From contig NOKP01000068.1 of the NCBI GenBank assembly GCA_002682825.1, forward strand, positions 23,905-87,904: DNA of 64,000 nucleotides, read 5' to 3'. Positions 11,326-22,517 of this stretch are shown here, piece by piece. This DNA comes from Neonectria sp. B-13 (taxonomy: Eukaryota > Ascomycota > Sordariomycetes > Hypocreales > Nectriaceae). The position numbers and the translations under genes are program-made. The notes beneath the pieces were generated by a model. The model was given only the letters and a program-made list of their open reading frames with translations. It did not search any database and was not told where the DNA came from. The number at the start of each line of letters is the position of its first letter. Position 1 is the stretch's first letter.

Positions 11326-12906
11326 TTATTTCTCTTCAAATTCCCTATTTTCTTCTTCTTCCTTCTTTAAGTCATTAAAAGACCTATTCCAGCTTTGAAG
11401 CAAAATAAGCTGCCTAACTGTATTAGGTAATAGCCTATTCCTCGATTTAGTAATAATATTATTACTTATCAAAAGGGTGCTTTCAATAGCTGCAGAAGTG
11501 GCTGGAATAGCTAAATAGCGTCTAGCTAATATAGCTAAATTGGGAAATCGAATTGCATTATTTCTCCAATATTCCAGAATATCAGTCTATTAAATTAAGG
11601 TTAGTGTAATAATTAAGGTGAAAGGAAAATAGGATAAGACTAACCCTTTTAGGTAAGACTGCCTCATTTATATAAGTAATACATTCCTCTTCCTTAGGAA
11701 TATCACTTATATAAAAATCATCTTCGGACCCTTCATTAGAAGATAACTTATCTTCTAAGCTAGCATCAGGACCTAATTCATTAAAGGATAAATTAGGCTG
11801 CTGGAAATCTCCTCTTTCTTGCTTAACCCTATTAGATAGTTAGTAAATAAATAATAAGCTTAAAATAAGAATAATAACTTTAAAACACACCTTGAATAGT
11901 CAACTTTAAATAAGTTAACTAAATCCTAACTAATTGTAGGATAGAAAGCTAATAAACCATTATCTCTAAAGTGCATTAATTTAAACCTAGGGTCTAAAAT
12001 AATACTATAAAGATAAGGCTTATAGCGAGCTATAGTTGTACTAGTAAGGCTTCTAGGGAAATATTTCTCTAGCTTATTTAGACCAGCATTAATAGCATTT
12101 GCAAGGTGTAAATAGCTTTCAGCCTAATAATAAGTTAATTTAATTATAGACTAATAGGAAATAGGAAATAGGAAATAGGAAATAGGAAAACTAAATAACT
12201 TACTTATTATAATAGGTTCGAAGGTCATGAAAACTGTAGGAATTCAAAACATTGAAAGATAGGTTATTTTCAATAAGAAAATAAAGAATCTTCTTTAATG
12301 CTTCTTCTTCCTTAAAGCTATTAGAATAGCTAGGTAGATCTTGCCTAGACCTTTTATTCCTTAGATTAAGGTCAAAAGGGCTATTAGGCTTAATAAAGTC
12401 TGCTTCTAATTTAAATTAACTTATTAGTTAAAAAGAAAATAATAACGTAACTTACTTCTTTTTCTAGTGGCTTCAGACTGCTTATTATAAGCAACTGTTG
12501 GATGCTTCCGCTTATAGTGTCTTTGGAAGTTGGAAGATTGAAAGCCCCTAATTGGCTCAACCTTCTTATAGTTACACCTATTAAAACTAGTAGCTAATTA
12601 AATAAGATTATAAATAAGGTTATTAAAAAGGAAGACTTACATTATGCAACTAATTCGCATTTGCTGCTCTTGACCTTCCTTAGAAGGTAGGATAGTCTTC
12701 TTAAATACGCCATATTTAAAGATATAAGCTTTAAAAGCTTGATCTTCAGATATAGCTTGTGAGGAAGAAGAGGCCATTTCTGAGTCTAATCCTGATTGGT
12801 TAAGACTATCTATTTTAGAAGGAGCTAATTGGCTAGCATCTTCTGAAAACGGAATAGTCTCACCATCAGACTCAGAAAGAGGGTTTAATTCATCATATGA
12901 ATCCAT
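11326..12906 (-). pseudogene. hAT transposase relic 3, with N-terminal BED finger
   Basis: The most complete hAT transposase copy in the window. It starts with an ATG at 12904-12906 and an acidic, serine-rich N-terminus. An intron beginning GTAAGTC splits a BED zinc finger: CX2C spans the junction (SCIM then CNYKK) and HX4H (HYKRKH) follows. Downstream blocks match relics 1 and 2 down to the dimerisation domain (about 11400-11590) and an acidic tail with stop at 11326-11328. Several introns are recognisable. Frame breaks and A+T-rich codons in the middle suggest mutation-driven decay. Confidence 0.75.
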
Positions 12907-13440
12907 AAGAAGGAAAAGATAGGTAATTAGATGAATTAGATGATGAGAAGAATAGAAGCTAAAGAGAGGATAAAGGATATATTATATAGTTATTTATCTA
13001 AGGTCTCTATTATTAAACCTATTACTTAAATTAATCTAATTGCTTTAATTAGTAATTAGCTATAGTAAATTCTTAATCTTATTGCTTTAATTAGTAGTCT
13101 AATTACTTTAACTTATAATCTAATTGCTTTAACTAGTAATTAGCTATAATAAGTTATTAATCTAATTGCTGTAACTAATAATCTCATTGCTTTAACTAGT
13201 AATTAGCTGTAATAAATTATTAATCTAATTAATTAGATGAATAATTAATAATAATACATTATTCAGCTTATTTTTAGAATAAGTATATAAAGTAATTAGT
13301 AACTTATCAAATTACTAAATTACTAAATAGTAATAGTAGCTTTAAGCAATTAGTCTATTTTCTATTTTATAATTTAACTTATTAATTCCTCTACTTATTC
13401 ATATATTAGTACTATTTAATGGGCTATAGCCTTTAGTATC

Positions 13441-13577
13441 TTAATTAGTTAATTAGTTAATTAGTTAATTAGTTAATTAGTTAATTAGTTAATTAGTTAA
13501 TTAGTTAATTAGTTAATTAGTTAATTAGTTAATTAGTTAATTAGTTAATTAGTTAATTAGTTAATTAGTTAATTAGC
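13441..13577. repeat. Tandem repeat, unit TTAATTAG, about 17 copies
   Basis: About 137 bp of perfect 8-bp units. The unit is almost self-complementary, so the tract can form hairpins in either strand. It lies near the upstream end of hAT copy 3. Confidence 0.95.
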
Positions 13578-13834
13578 TTTATTTTATTATGAATTTATTT
13601 CTTAGGACTTATTTTAGACTTATAGGCTTAAGAATAAGTTTTTAATCATTCCAGGCTTGGAATTAGACTTAGACTTATTTTTTAGACTTTAACCTAACTT
13701 AAAACTTATTTCTAATTAGTTAGTCCACCCTTGGAATTAAACTAGTCTAAGTGGACTAAAGACTAACTAAAAACTAACTTATTTAAATAAGTCTTTAGTT
13801 AGTCCAAAATGGACTAACTTATTTCACAACCCTG

Positions 13835-14037
13835 ACTAAGTAGATATATAATTATAATTAAGCTTTTAGTTACTAAATTACTAACTAATTATTTTAGTTA
13901 GTGCTCCTACTGACTAATTTAGTAATTAGTTAGTAATTAACTAAAAGATATTCGTTGGTAATAGTTAAGGTAGTTACTAACTAATTACCAAAATATTTTA
14001 GTTAGTAATTTACTAACTGACTAAAATCACAACCCTG
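13835..14037. mobile_element. hAT MITE fragment, right end only
   Basis: Dense 'ttagtaat' and 'attactaa' words lead to the tip CTAAAATCACAACCCTG, ending at 14037. No left tip is seen. The arms resemble the MITE at 15829-16519. Confidence 0.6.
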
Positions 14038-14630
14038 AGTATATACTAAAGTATTAAAATATTAATAAAGATTTATAAAGTCTTGAATATTTCAAAGAAT
14101 AGACTATAAGGATATTAATAAAGAACTTTTATTTTAAATGTTAAAAGCTAGCTTTTGAGTTTATTAAAAATAGTCATTATAAAACGGATAAATAACTAGG
14201 CTTATTATATATACTTTTTTAAATAATATTGAAGAATATATAATATATTCTCTATGACTCTTTTAAAGCTCTAGTTAGATAAGAAATAAATAGTTATTAA
14301 TAGCTTACTGACCTTATTGGAGCTTAAAAAGAGAAGAATAAATAGAAAGTAAAGAATATTATAAGTTATACAAAAGAGATAAGATGATTTTGTTAAGTTG
14401 AATATACGATTTAACTAGTAAAATATAATATCTAGGGATTAAAGTAATACTTAGAAAGTATTTTCAAGATTATTTAATAATATTATAAATAATAAAGGTA
14501 AATATATAAAAGTAGGATAACAAGTCAATTTATCATTATTAGTAGTATTAAAAGTATAGTAAGGGAATATTCTCTTAATATTATCTTATAGAAACCTTAT
14601 ATTCACTTAAATACTAAGCTCTCCTACTAG
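14038..14630. other. A+T-rich stretch, nothing recognised
   Basis: No usable frame, no tips and no internal repeats that I can see. Likely decayed repeat DNA. Confidence 0.5.
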
Positions 14631-15302
14631 CAGGGTTGTAAAACTAGTTAGTATTAAAAATACTAACTAAATACTAATTAGTTAGTATTTTAGTATTAAA
14701 TTAGTATAAGAAATAAAAGCTTTAGTTTAAAATTAGCTATATCTTTTTCTTATTAGTTAATTAATCTATATAAGAAAGTTTAGAATAGACTATTTACTAT
14801 TATATTCATATAATATTTTATATGACCTGAACCTAATTCTAAATATCTGTTTTCTATATTATAATATAAGACTATGTATATAAAAAGATTTTTCAGTCAT
14901 TAAATAATACGGAAAGAAAATTTAGTTTAAAATTAGCTGTCCTTTTCTATTTCTAACTTATTAAGCTATATAATAATTTCAAATAGACCTCCTACTATTT
15001 TATCTTCATACGACTTTATAAAAGCTGAATCTAATCTTAAGTAGCTTTTCTTCTATAAGAACATAATACGTTTAATATATATAGATCATTACTTAACTTA
15101 TAATATAACGATTAGATATTATTAAATTTAAATACGCTTTAGAATAAATAGATATGTAACTAAGTATAGGTTTCTTAATATAGCATTTTAGTATTTAAAA
15201 ATACTAAATACTAAAAGATTAGTTAGTGGAAATACTAACTTAATACTAAAGAAAATTAGTTAGTATTAGTATAGGTCAGTACTAACTAATTTTACAACCC
15301 TG
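14631..15302. mobile_element. hAT MITE with 8-bp duplication CCTACTAG
   Basis: A 672-bp element beginning CAGGGTTGTAAAACTAG and ending CTAATTTTACAACCCTG. Perfect duplications CCTACTAG lie at 14623-14630 and 15303-15310. The arms are made of 'ttagtat' and 'atactaa' words; the centre is A+T-rich and non-coding. Confidence 0.92.
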
Positions 15303-15828
15303 CCTACTAGCTCTAGACTTATCATAAACTTTTATTATGAAGAGTTTAAAAGTAATATACAGATTCATTATAAATGGTAACTATGAAATATAACTTAAAG
15401 AGAACTTAAACCTTACCATAACTATTACTCTCTTAGTAAGTACTTAATAAATTGCTACTATAGGTATGATACTTAGAAGATAAGGTAATAAGCTTAGTAC
15501 AGGATAGTACTAACTTCATACTAATTAGTTAGTATTTTAGTACTAAATTAGTAAATATAAAGATTTGTAAATAAAATGCTCTAGAAGGTAAATTACTTAT
15601 CTAGGTATTATAAGTACCAGCATTACTAAATCATATCTTGGAAAAAGGAAAATTAATAATTAACATATTCTTAGAAATAAAATTAGTATCTGGAAGTTTC
15701 TAGAGACTAGATTAATAATTAATCTATTCTCGGAAATATAACTAGTAATTGGAAGAATTTAGAGACTAAGTAAATAATTAAAGTAACCTAACAAATAGAA
15801 TTAGTAATTAAAGGGCTTTAGAAGGTAG
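15303..15828. other. A+T-rich stretch with short MITE-like words
   Basis: Non-coding. Near 15495-15560 there is a short 'gtactaact...attagttagtat' cluster like a MITE arm without tips. Spaced 'ggaag...tctagagacta' words repeat near 15690-15770 and again near 16550-16640, so the MITE at 15829 has split an older repeat. Confidence 0.5.
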
Positions 15829-16519
15829 CAGGGTTGTGAAATTAGTTAGTACTTTTTAGTTAGTAATTAGTAACTAACTAAAATCACTTACTAATTACTA
15901 ACTAATTACTAAAACCTTTAGTAATAGTCAGAGCTATTACTAACTAATTTGATTTTAGTAATTACTAACTAATTACTAAAACTTTTAGTAATTAGTTAGT
16001 AATTAGTTAGTAATTTAGTAACTAAAGACCTAATAATAATATATTTCTAGTCTTAAAAGGTATATATATTAGTAATTATAAAGTACTAAAAAGCAATAAA
16101 ATCTTATTCTTAATAAGATAAAGATAAAGATAATTTATTATAAAGTAAAAAAGAGCCATAGAATCTTCTTATTAATAATACTAAACTAAGTATTAATAAA
16201 TAAAGCTAATAAAAGCTATATAATCTTAAATTTAATACTACTAAAATAAGTACTATTAGTAAGAGAGTAATAAAAAGCTATAGGATCTTAATATTAGTAG
16301 AATATGTAATAAAGTTTATATTTATACCTTATTTTAATAACTAAATTAAGTACTAATTACTAAAAGTTTTAGTTAATTACTAACTAATTACTAAAGTAAA
16401 TTAGTTAGTAATAGTCAGAGGACTTACTAACTAATTACTAAAGTGAATTAGTTAGTAATTACTAATTACTAAAAGTTTTAGTAATTAGTAATTACTAACT
16501 AACTAAAATCACAACCCTG
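15829..16519. mobile_element. hAT MITE with 8-bp duplication GAAGGTAG
   Basis: A 691-bp element starting CAGGGTTGTGAAATTAG and ending CTAAAATCACAACCCTG. Perfect duplications GAAGGTAG lie at 15821-15828 and 16520-16527. The arms are long runs of 'ttagtaat' words, a different sub-terminal motif from the 'agtcca' and 'agtat' subfamilies. Confidence 0.92.
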
Positions 16520-16789
16520 GAAGGTAGAGTAATAAGTAAACTAATCTAATACATAGAATTAGTAATTAGAAGGTTCTAGAAGACAGATTAATTATTAAAG
16601 TAATCTAATAGATAGAGTCAGTAATTAGAAGATTCTAGAGACTATTTCCACTTATTTACACTATATACTATATTAGAATATTAGTTTATATTAAACAGTT
16701 ACTTTTCTAAAAGCTGTGGAATTGAGGAACTAATAATCTATTAATTATATAAAGTTAATATTAAGATTAAATACATATTCACATTTATA

Positions 16790-16977
16790 TTGTATAATTT
16801 TGGTATTTAGAAGTACTAAGATACTAGAAAATTAGTTAGTACAAATACTAACTAAATACTAATTTAGATTAATACGTAGTAACTAAATACTAATCGAAAT
16901 TAGTTAGTATTAGTACAGCCTAGTACTAACTAAATACTATTTTAAATTAGTATATACTAGCTAATTTCACAACCCTG
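16790..16977. mobile_element. hAT MITE fragment, right end only
   Basis: 'Agtactaa' words lead to the tip CTAATTTCACAACCCTG, ending at 16977. There is no matching left tip upstream, so I treat it as a truncated copy. The sequence from 16528 to 16790 shows nothing else. Confidence 0.6.
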
Positions 16978-17159
16978 GCTTTACTAGCTACAAAAAGGCT
17001 TTTTAAAAATTTAAAGCTGTTTGAGTTTCTTCTTTAAATCATCTTTTTAAAGCCAATGCAATTAATAAATATGTCACTAAGTTTTATAAACTTTCAAAAA
17101 CCATAAATCTTAACCAAAATAGTTTATTCTATTTTCTGATACTAAGTATGGCATTAAAC

Positions 17160-17586
17160 CAGGGTTGTGAAATTAGTACGCTGGAAATTTCTATTAGTAC
17201 ACTTTAGTACAGTTTTAAACCTCTATTAAAAATCAGTCTTTAACTATACAATTAATTATCAGCTTTGCATTTCCCAGTACCTATACTATTTTAGTACTCT
17301 AAATAAGAACATATATTACGTTAGCAAGTCTATAGAGCTAGGAATACGAATTAGTCCAAAATTAGTACGTTTTTTCAGTGTACTAAATACCAAAAGTGGA
17401 CTAATTTGGAATGCCTAGCTTATCTAACTAAGTAAATACAACTTAGTAAGCTTTATTAGTATAGAGCTGAGATTCAGCGCTATTTAATACTACTCATCTT
17501 ACATTTTTATAGCTAAGGGCTGATTTTTAATTCACTGTGAAAGGTGTACTAGGAAAAGTGCAGGAATTACTAATTTCACAACCCTG
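17160..17586. mobile_element. hAT MITE with 8-bp duplication CATTAAAC
   Basis: A 427-bp element starting CAGGGTTGTGAAATTAG and ending CTAATTTCACAACCCTG. Perfect duplications CATTAAAC lie at 17152-17159 and 17587-17594. It resembles the MITE at 3678-4052 in length and internal words. Confidence 0.92.
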
Positions 17587-17729
17587 CATTAAACTATATT
17601 AGTATTATTATTATCTTTCGTAATAAAGAGACTTATTATAGTTTATTTTAATATAAGTTATACTAAATATATATCCTCAATATACTTAATTCAACTTTAT
17701 TATTAATGAATATTATGAAGCTTTATATA

Positions 17730-19566
17730 ACGTACATGATAAGCTTGCGTGACAAACAAGCTTGCGTGACAAAAATCCCTCAACCTACATCATCTCTATT
17801 TGATCAATTGATTCTTAACCACGAAATATGTCAGACCCAAATACTGAGGCTAGAATCCTTCTTGCCCTTCAGGCCCTTCAGAATAACCCAAAATTAAAGC
17901 TCCGACGTGCTGCAGAGATCTATAAAGTTGGTCGTATGATGCTATGGCGCCGGCAGCAGGGCATTCAATCCCGACGCGATTGGATTCCCCAATCGCGTCG
18001 ACTATCTGATCTAGAGGAACAGATCATTATTCAATTCATTCTCGACCTAGATTCACGAGGGTTTCCCCCCCGACTGCGTGGTGTTGAAGAAATGGCCAAC
18101 CTACTGCTCGCCGACTGCAACGCACCACCCGTCGGCAAGCGCTGGGCTTCGAACTTTGTACGGCGACACCCAGAGCTTAAGACACGTTCTTTTCGCAAGT
18201 ACGACTACCAAAGAGCCAAATGCGAAGATCCAACTATTATTCGCAACTGGTTTAGGCTCGTAGGGAACATAATCGCAAAGTACAGCATTCGATCAGATGA
18301 TATCTGGAACTTTGATGAGACTGGCTTTCTTATGGGCATGATTGCAAGCGGAATGGTCGTCACAGGTGCAGAAAGGCGTGGACGACCGAAATCAATACAG
18401 CCTGGAAGCCGGGAATGGATTACAGTCATTCAGGCGATCAATGCAGATGGCCAAGCGATCCAGCCATTCATCATAGGTTCAGGCCAATATCACCTTGCCA
18501 ACTGGTACCAAGAATGCAACCTCCCGGGCGATTGGGCTATTACGACGACCCAAAATGGCTGGACAGATAACGAGACTGGTCTCGAGTGGCTGAAGCACTT
18601 TGACCGGTGTATAACCAAGCGATCAAATAGTCGCTATCGTCTCCTAATCCTCGATGGGCATGAAAGTCACCACTCCGTCGACTTTGAGAGATATTGTGAG
18701 GAAAATAAGATTATCACGCTTTGTATGCCGCCTCATTCGTCTCATCTACTTCAGCCCCTTGATGTGGGCTGCTTTGGGCCGCTTAAGAAGGCTTATGGGC
18801 GAGAAATAGAGCATCTGATCAGATGCTCTATAACCCACGTTTCGAAGACTGAGTTCTTTCCGGCCTTTTATGCTGCATTCCAGGCTACTATGACAGAAAG
18901 GAATATCAAGGCAGCCTTTAAAGGAGCTGGGCTTGTTCCTCTTGACCCAGAAAGTGTAGTCTCAAAGCTTGATGTGCAGCTACGGACTCCAACGCCGGTT
19001 GAGGAGGAGGCTAGCCACCCTACCCTTTGGGTTTCAAAGACCCCAAAGACGGTACTTGAGGCTGGATCTCAGTCTGAATACCTTGAGAGACGAATCAGAA
19101 GGCATCAAAGTAGCTCCCCAGAGTCAATTCTGGAAGCATTGAAGTCTCTTTCTAAGGGCACAAAGGCAGTCTTACATGAGAATGCCTTATTGAGGGCTGA
19201 GGTCCAAGACCTTCGACAGGCGAATGAGATACTAAGCCGCCGCCGTAGGGCAAAAAGGACCCGCCTACAGAAAAGAGGGTAATGACAGTAGAGGAAGGAA
19301 GGCAAGCAATTGATCAGATGGGTGTTAATGCACAGGTAGTAGCTGAATCGTCGAAAAGCGACCGGGGGTTCGGCACTGTGGTATATGTGGTAAGACTGGT
19401 CATAATTCAAGAACATGTCAGGTAGTGATTGAGACATCTGGGGAAGAGTATAGTGAGTAGTTTCAATTGATCAAATGATTTGTTGTGTTTTTATGGCGAT
19501 TTCTATCTTAAAGGTTGAGATTTTTGTCACGCAAGCTTGTTTGTCACGCAAGCTTATCATGTACGT
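17730..19566 (+). mobile_element. Fot1/pogo-type transposon, full length, C-terminal frame broken
   Basis: A 1,837-bp element between TA duplications at 17728-17729 and 19567-19568. The mirror-image ends read ACGTACATGATA, then two 17-bp units each containing AGCTTGCGTGACA. The sequence 19283-19450 is the former 3' end of the transposase, now out of frame. It is the same subfamily as the truncated copy at 8342-8717. Confidence 0.92.
17828..19282 (+). CDS. Fot1/pogo-type DDE transposase, zinc knuckle lost
   Basis: A 484-residue open frame starting at the first ATG after the terminal repeat. It has an N-terminal psq helix-turn-helix, a CENP-B-type domain (about 60-135), and a complete DDE triad at D163, D276 and D312, the same positions as the 9.1-kb copy. 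The frame stops after RLQKRG at 19282. The relative at 8342-8717 has GGGG where this copy has GGG, and that one-base loss creates the stop. Further on, a deletion removes part of the knuckle sequence. The catalytic core looks intact, so residual activity is possible, but without the C-terminal finger. Cut-and-paste into TA sites is the family's known role. Confidence 0.88.
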   Translation: MSDPNTEARILLALQALQNNPKLKLRRAAEIYKVGRMMLWRRQQGIQSRRDWIPQSRRLSDLEEQIIIQFILDLDSRGFPPRLRGVEEMANLLLADCNAPPVGKRWASNFVRRHPELKTRSFRKYDYQRAKCEDPTIIRNWFRLVGNIIAKYSIRSDDIWNFDETGFLMGMIASGMVVTGAERRGRPKSIQPGSREWITVIQAINADGQAIQPFIIGSGQYHLANWYQECNLPGDWAITTTQNGWTDNETGLEWLKHFDRCITKRSNSRYRLLILDGHESHHSVDFERYCEENKIITLCMPPHSSHLLQPLDVGCFGPLKKAYGREIEHLIRCSITHVSKTEFFPAFYAAFQATMTERNIKAAFKGAGLVPLDPESVVSKLDVQLRTPTPVEEEASHPTLWVSKTPKTVLEAGSQSEYLERRIRRHQSSSPESILEALKSLSKGTKAVLHENALLRAEVQDLRQANEILSRRRRAKRTRLQKRG

Positions 19567-20588
19567 TAACATTTAACTATGTTTACCATTTATATTTATA
19601 TTAGGTTTCTATCGTAAATTATACTGGCTTTCATGTTTAGATTTTCTCTGAAGTTTAGCATTCTACCACGTATTTATACTAGCTCCAAGTAGTTAGTAAT
19701 TACTAAAACTAAGCCTTATATTTAATTGATGAACTATTCTTATAGTGTAATAGTCTAGGTCTAGCTTTTAATTATTAAACAAGCTTTATTAATAATCTCT
19801 ATTTTCTATTTACATTATTAGTATTAATAGTTATACTAAACAAAAGAGAAGAATCTTTTAATTTATTATAGATACTTTAAAAAGTACTATTGTAAAATAC
19901 TTTAATCTAAACGTTTCTATTTCTTTAAAAACTAATATCTTTAAGATAATAATACCTAGAACTTTAGCTTACAACTTTAAATTTAAGTAAAAGTATTCTA
20001 TTCTATTGATCTTAGGTACTTTTACCTAAAATCAGCTTTCTATTATACTCTCAAGTCTCAAGTAAAGATATTCTACTCTCTTTACTTTTTTAATCACGTT
20101 ACCAACTACATTTATCTTATTTTAGCTAAATCAATATTATAATTAATTAAAGATCTTCGTATAAAAGGTTTATTATTTTAAACATTAGATATATTAAGAA
20201 ACTATTTACAATAGTATTTCTATACTATGTACTGAAATTAAATAGATGTCAGTAGATATACTATATTATCTCTTTACTATTTAACTTAAACCGTTTTATT
20301 ACACTTAAAGATTTTAATAATTGTTAAACATCGGTAGAAAGCGTAGAGGAAGATAGAATAGAACTTAATAGTATATTGAATTGCTTAATTATTCCTTCTT
20401 TCCCTCCCTAGTTGAAGTCATCTCTGTATATTGATAAACTTACTTTAAGATATAATAACGCTACTTCGTAAAGTATTTTATTAGTATTTCTAAATAGAGT
20501 ATAAAAGTCTTGAGAATTAGGAGGGAAGAACATGAAATATAGAGCTAATTTCAACTTGTCTCTATAAGAAAAATATATATACGAAGGT
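19567..20588. other. A+T-rich stretch, nothing recognised
   Basis: About 1 kb without coding potential or element tips. A short 'agtagttagtaattactaaaact' type word near 19685 is the only MITE-like trace. Confidence 0.5.
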
Positions 20589-21469
20589 CAGGGTTGTGAA
20601 ATTAGTTAGTACTTTTTGTACTAACTAAGTACAAAGTAGTACTAATTAAATACTAATTAGCTACTATTTATAGTAGAAAGAAAATAGGAAATTAAGCTAT
20701 TAATAAGTCTCTTATATATATGAAAGTATAATATCTAATATTAAGCTTATAAAGCTTGTATTTATTAGGAAATATATAATTTCTCTGTAGAAATATAATA
20801 TATTTAAATTAGATAAATTATTAAATTAGTAATTAGTTAAATAACTATATATTCTTTAAGCATAACGTACATGATAAGCGAGTGTCACACTCAGATTTAC
20901 GCCTTAAATCGCGATTTTAAAAGAGCTATTAAAAATCCAAACTAAGCCTAAAATAGCTATAATTTTCAAAATGAGCTAATTCGATTAGCATATAAACAGA
21001 AAATAATTCTCAGAAATTCTAACCCTTAGAAACCTAGGTAGATATGAAAAGTGGGTACTTGCTAGACCCACTTTTCGTATCTACCTAGGTTCTAGTTATC
21101 TAGGATTTTAAGGAATTTCTTTCTAGATAGTGCCTAAGCTAATTAGCTCATTTTAAAGATTATAGCTATTTTAGGCTTAGTTTGGATTTTTAATGACTTT
21201 TTTAAAATCGCGATTTAAGGTGTAAATCTGAGTGTGACACTCGCTTATCATGTACGTTATGCTTAAAGAATATATAGTTATTTAACTAATTAATATTTTA
21301 TATATATAGTCTTTTAGTACTTTAAAGTACTAAAATACTAGAAAGTTAGTTAGTACAAATACTAACTAAATACTAAAAAGAGTTAGTTAGTATTAGTACA
21401 GGGTCGTACAGTTCGTACTAACTAAATACTGATTTAAACTAGTACATACTAACTAATTTCACAACCCTG
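20589..21469. mobile_element. hAT MITE split by a foldback MITE, duplication ACRAAGGT
   Basis: The outer element starts CAGGGTTGTGAAATTAG and ends CTAATTTCACAACCCTG. It is flanked by acgaaggt (20581-20588) and acaaaggt (21470-21477), one mismatch, as expected for an aged 8-bp duplication. The element is itself palindromic, and the nested MITE sits at its dyad: 'attctttaagca' and 'tgcttaaagaat' abut the TA on either side. Confidence 0.88.
20865..21257. mobile_element. Foldback MITE, pogo/Tc1 type
   Basis: A 393-bp palindrome flanked by TA (20863-20864 and 21258-21259) with tips ACGTACATGATAAGCG. Unlike most relatives it has a single terminal motif (GAGTGTCACACTC, itself nearly palindromic). 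The core CGCGATTTT, 'aaaatagcta' and 'gtgggt...acccac' words are shared with the MITE at 3270. It is non-coding and must be mobilised in trans. Confidence 0.9.
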
Positions 21470-22020
21470 ACAAAGGTAGATTAAGGTTGTATAAATTCTT
21501 GTATAAACATAATACTGAATAGTAAAGGATCTTCTTAGGCTTTTATACAGCTTAATTAATTAGAATTATAAAAAGAATATTTAACTTTAAACCAAAGGTA
21601 TTCTAATTTAATTTCCTCTCTATATTAATTGATAATTTAATAATCTTATATCTCTCTGTAAGGAAAATAGATATTTAAGAATAGATTGACGTTTTATAAA
21701 GTGGTATAAGAATGTAATAGTTAAAGGTCTATTTTAGATTTCTATATAGCTTGATTAATTAAAAATTAAACATAGAGCTAATTTAAAACTAAAGATACTC
21801 TGACTTAATTTCCTCATCACTTTCTTGTTTATTCTCTTCTTTATTTTCTTCTTCTTCCTCCTTTAAACCATTAAATCTCTTATTTATCAATTTCAATTTT
21901 AATACTAAGTTAACACTAAATACTAACTAATTAGTATTTAGTTGGTACTACCTTATTTTTTGTAGTATATACTAACTAAATACTAACATGAAATTAGTTA
22001 ATACTAGCCTATACTACAAC
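21470..22020. other. A+T-rich stretch with a tipless MITE fragment
   Basis: Near 21780-21870 a short stretch resembles the acidic-tail coding region and 3' flank of the hAT transposase in the minus orientation ('ttcttcttcttcctcctttaaaccattaaa'-type words). From about 21905 there are 'actaactaa' MITE-arm words without tips. No functional gene. Confidence 0.45.
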
Positions 22021-22059
22021 CGGCGGAACCATGGCGTACCCACCTTTTCCTTTCTATCA

Positions 22060-22500
22060 CAGACTGATCACCACACCACAACCCAGAATGAGCACCGTGA
22101 TCAAGCCCTTAATCACCGTGATAACTTACACAGTCACCATGATCACTTACATGAACAATGTGATCACCATATTATATGTACACATTCACTTAGCACATTA
22201 GACAAGGGCCTTAAGCTCCTTAGCTATCAGCACACTTGGTTACACAAAACTACCTTTTGCACATTACAAGACCGTGACCTACATTGCTTACTACGACGTC
22301 CTGATCCGCTCGATCATACACCCAACGCCTCGAACCTACCCTATACCCCTAGGTTAGACCCGACCGTCACAAGGACGTCGTAGTGAGCACATATAGGTCA
22401 CGGTCTGGTAATGGTAAAGAAGAAGTCTTAATGTAACCAAGTGTGTTAATAGCTAAAGAGCGTAGAGCTAATATAATGTGCTAAATGAATTTATATATAC
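22060..22500. repeat. Large imperfect inverted repeat, with TGATCAC-type words in its left part
   Basis: Unlike its A+T-rich surroundings, this patch is richer in C and G. A left arm (about 22185-22302) pairs imperfectly with a right arm (about 22372-22490) around a loop of about 70 bases. The innermost pairs are exact (ACTACGACGTCC with GGACGTCGTAGT), and CACTTGGTTAC pairs with GTAACCAAGTG further out. The right arm looks more mutated toward T and A. To the left (22065-22170) 'gtgatcac'-like words occur about five times. An open frame across 21988-22383 has a histidine-rich, unnatural composition that follows from these repeats, so I do not call it a gene. Confidence 0.6.
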
Positions 22501-22517
22501 TATAGGTCTTATGCGGG

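Larger units (their letters stand above)
8718..13834 (-). mobile_element. hAT transposon copy 3, composite, with a Fot1/pogo element inside
   Basis: Left tip CAGGGTTGTGAAATTAG at 8718, right tip TTTCACAACCCTG at 13834, and a minus-strand transposase relic between them. Without the nested pogo element (9005-10864) and its TA duplication it is about 3.25 kb, a normal hAT size. The subterminal 'ttagtcca' words match the MITEs, so this family probably mobilised them. The flanking 8-mers (gatctcag and actaagta) do not match, so the flanks are rearranged or the two tips are not a pair. Confidence 0.6.

Noticed and set aside
13441..13577. Regular 8-bp repeat considered as a CRISPR-like or centromeric array
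   Set aside because: There are no spacers; it is a simple tandem repeat.
8710..13842. Target duplication for hAT copy 3
   Set aside because: The flanking 8-mers at both candidate right ends (13834 and 14037) fail to match gatctcag.
21988..22383. 131-codon histidine-rich open frame
   Set aside because: It coincides with the inverted repeat and TGATCAC-like words; the composition follows from the repeats and no family resemblance is seen.
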